Shown: positions 59,916 through 64,000 of the stretch, in pieces
Numbering within the stretch: position 1 is the stretch's first letter
Layout: each line of letters opens with the position of its first letter
From: Marinomonas sp. CT5
Lineage (GTDB): Bacteria > Pseudomonadota > Gammaproteobacteria > Pseudomonadales > Marinomonadaceae
Direction of reading: 5' to 3'
NCBI RefSeq assembly: GCF_018336975.1
Contig: NZ_CP025572.1
Span: 3,020,959-3,084,958, forward strand
Length of the DNA stretch: 64,000 nt
Translations under genes and position numbers: made by a program
The notes under the pieces: generated by a model
What the model was told of the DNA's origin: nothing
Seen by the model: only the letters and a program-made list of their open reading frames with translations
Databases searched by the model: none

Positions 59916-60136
59916 AACCCCTCCTAGATGCCTCGCGGTGGCGCTTCACAGCGGGAGCAAGGCAAAAATATTGACGGTTGATAATTATTAATCATTTCCA
60001 AACCGTCACATCTTGAATAGATTATTAACAGAGATATGTTTTTAGTCAATATTGATTTTATTTTATATTCGATTTGATTACTTGGCGTTTCCTATAATCG
60101 ACTTATATCAATGTTTTCAGGAAAGATTTACTAATC
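59916..60136. promoter_or_regulatory. Divergent phage control region
   Basis: 221 bp between the leftward early gene and the rightward regulator. AT-rich, with a good -10 (TATAAT, 60093-60098) toward the regulator and repeated TTGATTT/TCGATTTGATT segments that may be operators. The half-sites are too weak to define a consensus by eye. Confidence 0.5.
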
Positions 60137-60919
60137 ATGGCAAGAAAAAAGCTCGATGAAAGTGCGCCAGCGCCAACCATTGCCGCCGCACCGGAAGAAA
60201 AAAGCAGCACAGCAAAGGCTTGCGCTTTAGCGATGCAGCGCGTCATTGGCGCGTCTCGTTACGATATGAGCGACATAGCCTCTTACCTTGGCCTTTCCAC
60301 TCAAACACTAAGCAACCGAATGCGTGGCATTACGTCATTTTCTCTCGAAGAAGCTTTGATGATCTGCAAGCTAGTCGACATCTCTCTAGAAGATGCCATG
60401 AAAATAGCAGGCATGACGCAAGAAGAATTCGAAAACGCATGGATATATCAATGGCGCAGACAAAACTTTGCAAAACACGTCGCGCATTTAGAAGCCGATA
60501 AGAAAATGCCGCGTTACAAAATAGCCGAAATGTGCGATTACAGCGAAAGCTGGATAAGTCGAGTGCTAAGCGGAGACGCTAAACTCACCCCTCGCGCCGC
60601 TCGCATAATTGAAAAAAGAATGGATCTGCCAGAAGAATGGCTAGACAGAAAACCACTCTCAGCGCCCAAAGGCACACAAATTAATTTCGACACCATTGTG
60701 AAGACCAGTCACCAGATTATTGCCGCAATAAAACAAGCGGGGTTTGACGTAGATTCGGATTTAATCGCTCCTTTCATCACAGCCGTGACACAGCTATATA
60801 ACGCAAAAATGGCCATACGCGAAGGCTACGACCCCGAGACCGATGCCGCACAATTTCAAGCGATTATTGAGCAGCTGATCATGCAGTTAAAAATGAAAGA
60901 TGGTGCGTGGAAACATTAA
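60137..60919 (+). CDS. Phage regulator with two helix-turn-helix domains
   Basis: 260 residues. HTH 1 at about 35-85 (RYDMSDIASYLGLSTQTLSN, RMRGITSFSLEEALMICKLV) and HTH 2 at about 118-165 (MPRYKIAEMCDYSESWISRV, LSGDAKLTPRAARIIEKRMD). The C-terminal 80 residues are helical and lack the Ser-Lys autocleavage protease of LexA/CI repressors. It occupies the repressor position, divergent from the early operon. Without self-cleavage, induction would need another signal or the RNA system. Confidence 0.72.
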   Translation: MARKKLDESAPAPTIAAAPEEKSSTAKACALAMQRVIGASRYDMSDIASYLGLSTQTLSNRMRGITSFSLEEALMICKLVDISLEDAMKIAGMTQEEFENAWIYQWRRQNFAKHVAHLEADKKMPRYKIAEMCDYSESWISRVLSGDAKLTPRAARIIEKRMDLPEEWLDRKPLSAPKGTQINFDTIVKTSHQIIAAIKQAGFDVDSDLIAPFITAVTQLYNAKMAIREGYDPETDAAQFQAIIEQLIMQLKMKDGAWKH

Positions 60920-60984
60920 TATTCTTATTGCTGACGCCTTGCCCACACGTCAGTAATTAAATGGATGGGCATGGAGCAATAACA

Positions 60985-61602
60985 ATGAACAAAACCCTTT
61001 TGGTCTCAGCACTACTACTAACCACTGTTTCAGCGCACGCTGTTGACGCACCGCAATGGAATCAAGCGTCTATCGGATGGGTCGGGGCGTCTTTTGATAA
61101 CAACATTGACCTAGGCGGTCTGGCCATCGCTGGCAACTATTTGGTAAACGATAACGTATTTCTGACGGGGCGGTCTGAATCGACTAAAGATGACATTATC
61201 AGCGGCAGCACAACCGTAAATTTAAAACTAACACGATTGTCACTCGGAGCCGGTTACCGTTACGAACTAAACACAACAACCGACTTATTCGGCAAAGCAA
61301 CATTTGAAAGTTACAAGGCGTCAGCGTCAGCACCTTACCGCGGCTTTACGATTAGCGCCGAAGAAACAACAAATGGCTTGGCATTTGAAGGTGGTGTACG
61401 TTCAATGGTTCACCCAAATATTGAACTGGCCGCCTCGCTCTCGCTTATACGCATGAATGTAGATGCCGGTGAAGACGGTAACGAAACCAGCCTAAATGCA
61501 TCAGCGGCCTATCATTTTAACGATAGATTCTCTGCAGGCTTAGGGGTTTCAAAAATGGAAGACGCAAGATTCACAGAGCTAAAAGCCATTATGTCTTTCT
61601 GA
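60985..61602 (+). CDS. Outer-membrane beta-barrel protein
   Basis: 205 residues. A signal peptide (MNKTLLVSALLLTTVSAHAV) is followed by alternating beta strands (ASIGWVGASFDNNIDLGGLA, LKLTRLSLGAGYRYELNTTT) and a C-terminal Phe (AIMSF). It resembles small 8-strand porin/OmpX-type barrels. ATG at 60985 follows GGAGCAATAAC. Immediately downstream of the prophage regulator, it could be expressed in the lysogen and alter the cell surface. Confidence 0.72.
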   Translation: MNKTLLVSALLLTTVSAHAVDAPQWNQASIGWVGASFDNNIDLGGLAIAGNYLVNDNVFLTGRSESTKDDIISGSTTVNLKLTRLSLGAGYRYELNTTTDLFGKATFESYKASASAPYRGFTISAEETTNGLAFEGGVRSMVHPNIELAASLSLIRMNVDAGEDGNETSLNASAAYHFNDRFSAGLGVSKMEDARFTELKAIMSF

Positions 61603-61713
61603 TTACATTAAACACGCGGCGACAGCGGGAAACGCGATCGCTGCGCAAATCACATAGGCTTAACCTGCTCAAAATAAAAGAAGGGCCGTGGTAGTCTAAA
61701 AAAAGGAACTCAC

Positions 61714-62157
61714 ATGAAGAAAGTCAGCATCACGTTACTATTAAGCTCTATCGTAGCCACTCACGCATTCTCTCAAGCGGAATGGGATACACAAGACTAC
61801 AAGTTAAAAAAACTAACAGGAAAACTCACACTTAGTGAAATGCGCAGAGGCGATAAAGGAATGCTACTTTCTCTTGGGCAAGACCTCTGTACCGATTCTG
61901 CAGGTAAGATTCATGTTAACCCAGAAGTCAAAGTGACAAATGTGGACCCTGCACGGGAATACGCCACAAAAATCGATAATAAGAGCTTCAATCTAGATAT
62001 AGACAACAAACAAGTGAAACCAGAATACTTGGTAAGATGGCTCTCACTAAGCAATGCCGATCAACCATGCACCGAATTAATGCTGTCTAATTTCACCTAC
62101 ACAGTTAATTTGGTTGGCGGTGAAGTGGACATAAATAAGCTGATAATCTCCAAGTAA
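61714..62157 (+). CDS. Secreted hypothetical protein
   Basis: 147 residues with a signal peptide (MKKVSITLLLSSIVATHAFS). Two cysteines (DLCTDSAG, QPCTELML) may form a disulfide in the periplasm. AAGGAACTCAC precedes the ATG. The mature part is beta-rich; no family is recognised. It follows the barrel gene by 111 bp. Confidence 0.62.
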   Translation: MKKVSITLLLSSIVATHAFSQAEWDTQDYKLKKLTGKLTLSEMRRGDKGMLLSLGQDLCTDSAGKIHVNPEVKVTNVDPAREYATKIDNKSFNLDIDNKQVKPEYLVRWLSLSNADQPCTELMLSNFTYTVNLVGGEVDINKLIISK

Positions 62158-62405
62158 GTTTAAGAATTAGCTAAAGAAAAGGGAGTTTGTTTAGCATGGC
62201 TACGAGAAGCAACCAAGGGTGCGCAACAGCAGGCTTAAAACACTGCAGTCTAAATGACGGTTGATTTGATCTTGATTAATGAAAGCAGTAACATACACGC
62301 TCAAATTTTGACTATTGCGTGCAACAGGGATATAACTAATGAACCCACCTAAGGGTAAACCGCCAACTAGAGCGACTAGCACGCAAAAAAACAAACTTCA
62401 ACGAC

Positions 62406-62771
62406 GTGCTAATGCTGTTAATTAATAAAGTTTACAATTTGATTAATAGTGGTCAGATTGTCGGGGTTATTATCTTGGCTTTCCTATATATTTCTTATCA
62501 TATAGTGGATAGGTTGCCGCAAAATGATCTCGCCGATTTCATTAGACAACTACTTAGCTTGAACTATTTTTATGCGATTCCACCAACGATCGTAATGTTA
62601 ATTACCATCTATTGGGCGAATCGACAAAAAAAACTATATGAAGAAAAAATCGCCCACCTTTTAGAGGTTAGAAAACGATTAATGCATTCCAATGACGGAG
62701 ATGGCAAGCAAGCTCTTAGGAAACATCGCACAAGCGGAATCAATAGAACGGAGATTGAAAATGACTGTTAA
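62406..62771 (+). CDS. Small membrane protein, hypothetical
   Basis: 121 residues: two hydrophobic helices (QIVGVIILAFLYISYHIVDR and YFYAIPPTIVMLITIYWANR) then a charged tail. GTG at 62406 or ATG at 62412 may start it; no strong ribosome-binding site is seen. Its end overlaps the next gene by 11 bp, so they are probably made together. A 28-codon frame (62339-62425) runs into its start. Confidence 0.55.
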   Translation: MLMLLINKVYNLINSGQIVGVIILAFLYISYHIVDRLPQNDLADFIRQLLSLNYFYAIPPTIVMLITIYWANRQKKLYEEKIAHLLEVRKRLMHSNDGDGKQALRKHRTSGINRTEIENDC

Positions 62772-63342
62772 CCCAGAAATCTTTTTAAATTCCATCATAC
62801 TACTAGTTAGCATATGGGCATTAATGTTTCTAAATTATTCAATCATAAAGCCTACAAGAATCAACGAAAAAAGATTTAAGCTATACAAAATTAGGGACGA
62901 TCTTGCGGTTATGGCGATCGAAGGCAGAATAAAAGAAAATTCTGATGAGTACATGATTTTAATAAACCTAATAAACAACTCAATAGCTTCGACTAAAGAC
63001 TTTGAAATAACTAAATTCATCAATAGATTCAATAGATTACTAAAAGATAAAGCACTAAGAAGAAACATCGAACAGATTATTAAAAAAATTGAAAGAGATG
63101 AACTTCCTGATGAATACAGAAAGCTGGTAAAGCAATATTTTATCGTATCAAAACAGATATTTGCTCACAAATCATGGTTGCTCGTTAACCTGTTAACACC
63201 CTTCATACTTTTCTTCAAAGTATTAGGGACAATAATTATCATCTTTAAAAGTCTCAGCGCTCAACTTACTATTAAGCAAGAGCAGATCAAAGACGCTGAA
63301 TCGTATTATAAGTCTACCATTCAACGCATAAGTATCGCTTAA
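62761..63342 (+). CDS. Membrane protein with central helical domain, hypothetical
   Basis: 193 residues: an N-terminal membrane helix (EIFLNSIILLVSIWALMFLN), a long charged helical region (FNRLLKDKALRRNIEQIIKK) and a second membrane segment near residue 145-165 (LLVNLLTPFILFFKVLGTII). GGAG precedes the ATG at 62761. Not recognised. The pair could be a phage-encoded exclusion or defence module, but that is a guess. Confidence 0.6.
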   Translation: MTVNPEIFLNSIILLVSIWALMFLNYSIIKPTRINEKRFKLYKIRDDLAVMAIEGRIKENSDEYMILINLINNSIASTKDFEITKFINRFNRLLKDKALRRNIEQIIKKIERDELPDEYRKLVKQYFIVSKQIFAHKSWLLVNLLTPFILFFKVLGTIIIIFKSLSAQLTIKQEQIKDAESYYKSTIQRISIA

Positions 63343-63368
63343 TATAAAGTAGCGTTATTGCTTATAAA

Positions 63369-63392
63369 AAGGAGGTCTAGCCTCTTTTTTTT
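63369..63392 (+). terminator. Terminator after the membrane-protein pair
   Basis: AAAAGGAGG, TCTAG loop, CCTCTTTTTT with a T run, 27 bp past the stop at 63342. Confidence 0.7.
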
Positions 63393-63519
63393 ATTTGCCA
63401 CGCAACTCATCAATCAGCGCCTGATAATAAGCTACAACAAAAATTTTCTCATCTTCTTTTGCGCGCATCAATAGGCATTCTAATCGCCTGATGCGCTCCT
63501 CTAAATCCATATATTCCAT
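63391..63519 (-). CDS. 42-residue coiled-coil microprotein
   Basis: MEYMDLEERIRRLECLLMRA and then KEDEKIFVVAYYQALIDELR form two helices. GGAGGAAACCCTT precedes the ATG at 63519. Composition and ribosome-binding site support it; the family is unknown. Confidence 0.5.
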   Translation of the reverse strand: MEYMDLEERIRRLECLLMRAKEDEKIFVVAYYQALIDELRGK

Positions 63520-63702
63520 AAGGGTTTCCTCCATCCCTTATTTTTTTATTCTCTTTACGTTTTTCTTACAAGAGAATAACGAAAGGTCTACACGATAAGC
63601 CCAAAAGTCTATCCGATTTACACAAAAACCGGACAGAGTGTCTGTCCGGTTACTTTTCATCACCGCAATTACACAGTCTAATGCAGGCCTTTTTCGTAGA
63701 AT
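63520..63702. other. Intergenic region before IS element
   Basis: 183 bp. CCGGACAGAGTGTCTGTCCGG (63629-63649) is a strong dyad with 10-base arms. No gene is supported here. Confidence 0.5.
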
Positions 63703-64000
63703 TGTCCCGTCCTGAAATAGGTTTACACCTAGGAGACCTATTATGGGGACATCAAGTAATACCAAGCGCAAGCGTACTCAACGTGACTACACAATGGGCT
63801 TTAAATTACAGATAGTGATGGCCGTCGAAAAAGGCGACATGACTTATAAGCAAGCTCAAAAAATCTATGGAATCCAAGGGCGATCAACGGTGCTGACTTG
63901 GCTTCGAAAACACGGCAAAATGGATTGGTCTACCAAAGTGAGGCTACCCATGTCTAAATCCCCGAAAGCCAAAGAGACACCTGCTCAAACAATCAAAAGA
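63703..64000 (+). mobile_element. IS3-family insertion sequence, left end
   Basis: The terminal repeat TGTCCCGTCCTGAAATAGG begins at 63703 and OrfA starts at 63743. The rest of the element lies beyond the window. The terminal repeat resembles the one at 29289. Confidence 0.8.
63743..64000 (+). CDS. IS3-family transposase OrfA (partial)
   Basis: 86 codons to the window edge. MGTSSNTKRKRTQRDYTMGF, then KLQIVMAVEKGDMTYKQAQK, IYGIQGRSTVLTWLRKHGKM is the helix-turn-helix typical of IS3 OrfA, normally joined to OrfB by programmed -1 frameshifting. GGAGACCTATT precedes the ATG. The leucine-zipper part and OrfB are outside the window. Confidence 0.88.
   Translation, partial: MGTSSNTKRKRTQRDYTMGFKLQIVMAVEKGDMTYKQAQKIYGIQGRSTVLTWLRKHGKMDWSTKVRLPMSKSPKAKETPAQTIKR

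Larger units (their letters stand above)
45454..61602. mobile_element. Degraded lambdoid-type prophage
   Basis: Terminase subunits, spanins, endolysin, holin, integrase copies, replication protein, early small-gene operon and a regulator form a phage block. Head, portal and tail genes are missing, so it cannot make virions by itself. The left limit is the broken terminase; the right limit is uncertain and may reach the IS at 63703. Confidence 0.75.

Overview
This window looks like chromosomal DNA of a marine gammaproteobacterium, most likely Marinomonas or a close Oceanospirillales relative. That is an inference from gene content and codon style; no rRNA or marker gene in the window proves it. 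It divides into a catabolic half and an accessory half.

1-26.2 kb: a 4-hydroxyphenylacetate (HPA) / homoprotocatechuate meta-cleavage locus. It holds hpaE (cut by the left edge), a split hpaG (two genes), hpaH, hpaI, the regulators hpaA (AraC) and hpaR (MarR), and an Acinetobacter-type two-component HPA 3-hydroxylase (acyl-CoA-dehydrogenase-like oxygenase plus a flavin reductase with a C-terminal MarR-like domain). It also holds gabD, which takes the succinic semialdehyde released by HpaI to succinate. Around these sit a LuxR-type regulator, a GlcG/HbpS-family protein, two Bcr/CflA-like MFS carriers, and a tripartite tricarboxylate transporter operon that also carries an aldehyde dehydrogenase and a universal stress protein. 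A chemoreceptor and a luciferase-like monooxygenase complete this part. Six copies of a GTTAACATGTTAAC-type palindrome lie in the intergenic regions and suggest one HpaR-like regulon. The dioxygenase (hpaD) and hpaF are not in the window and are expected beyond position 1. Next comes an AraC / outer-membrane porin / MFS / amidase unit (21.4-26.1 kb).

26-34.7 kb: hipBA, a zinc-ribbon microprotein, a broken RtcR-like regulator overlapping a second gene fragment, an IS3-type remnant, pssA, ribA and a LysR regulator. A 3' tRNA-Val fragment (probable att site) is followed by an abiEi/abiEii abortive-infection pair with elaborate operators.

34.9-43.1 kb: an AT-rich catabolic/uptake operon with an amidase, an M20 carbamoylase-type hydrolase, a complete branched-chain-type ABC importer and a FadR-like GntR regulator. 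43.5-45.4 kb: a Fic protein with an altered active-site motif and two antitoxin-like genes without recognisable partners.

45.4-61.6 kb: a degraded prophage. It has a truncated terminase, terminase small subunit, spanins, endolysin, holin, hicAB, a duplicated integrase end, a frameshifted integrase, a tRNA-like gene, and a long leftward early operon of overlapping small genes. This operon includes a PAPS-reductase-like protein, a replication protein and DUF2786. At its head is an 'ash' leader whose repeat layout matches phage P4 CI-RNA immunity. A rightward double-HTH regulator and possible lysogenic-conversion genes (outer-membrane barrel, secreted protein, two overlapping membrane proteins) follow. 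The window ends inside an IS3-family element.
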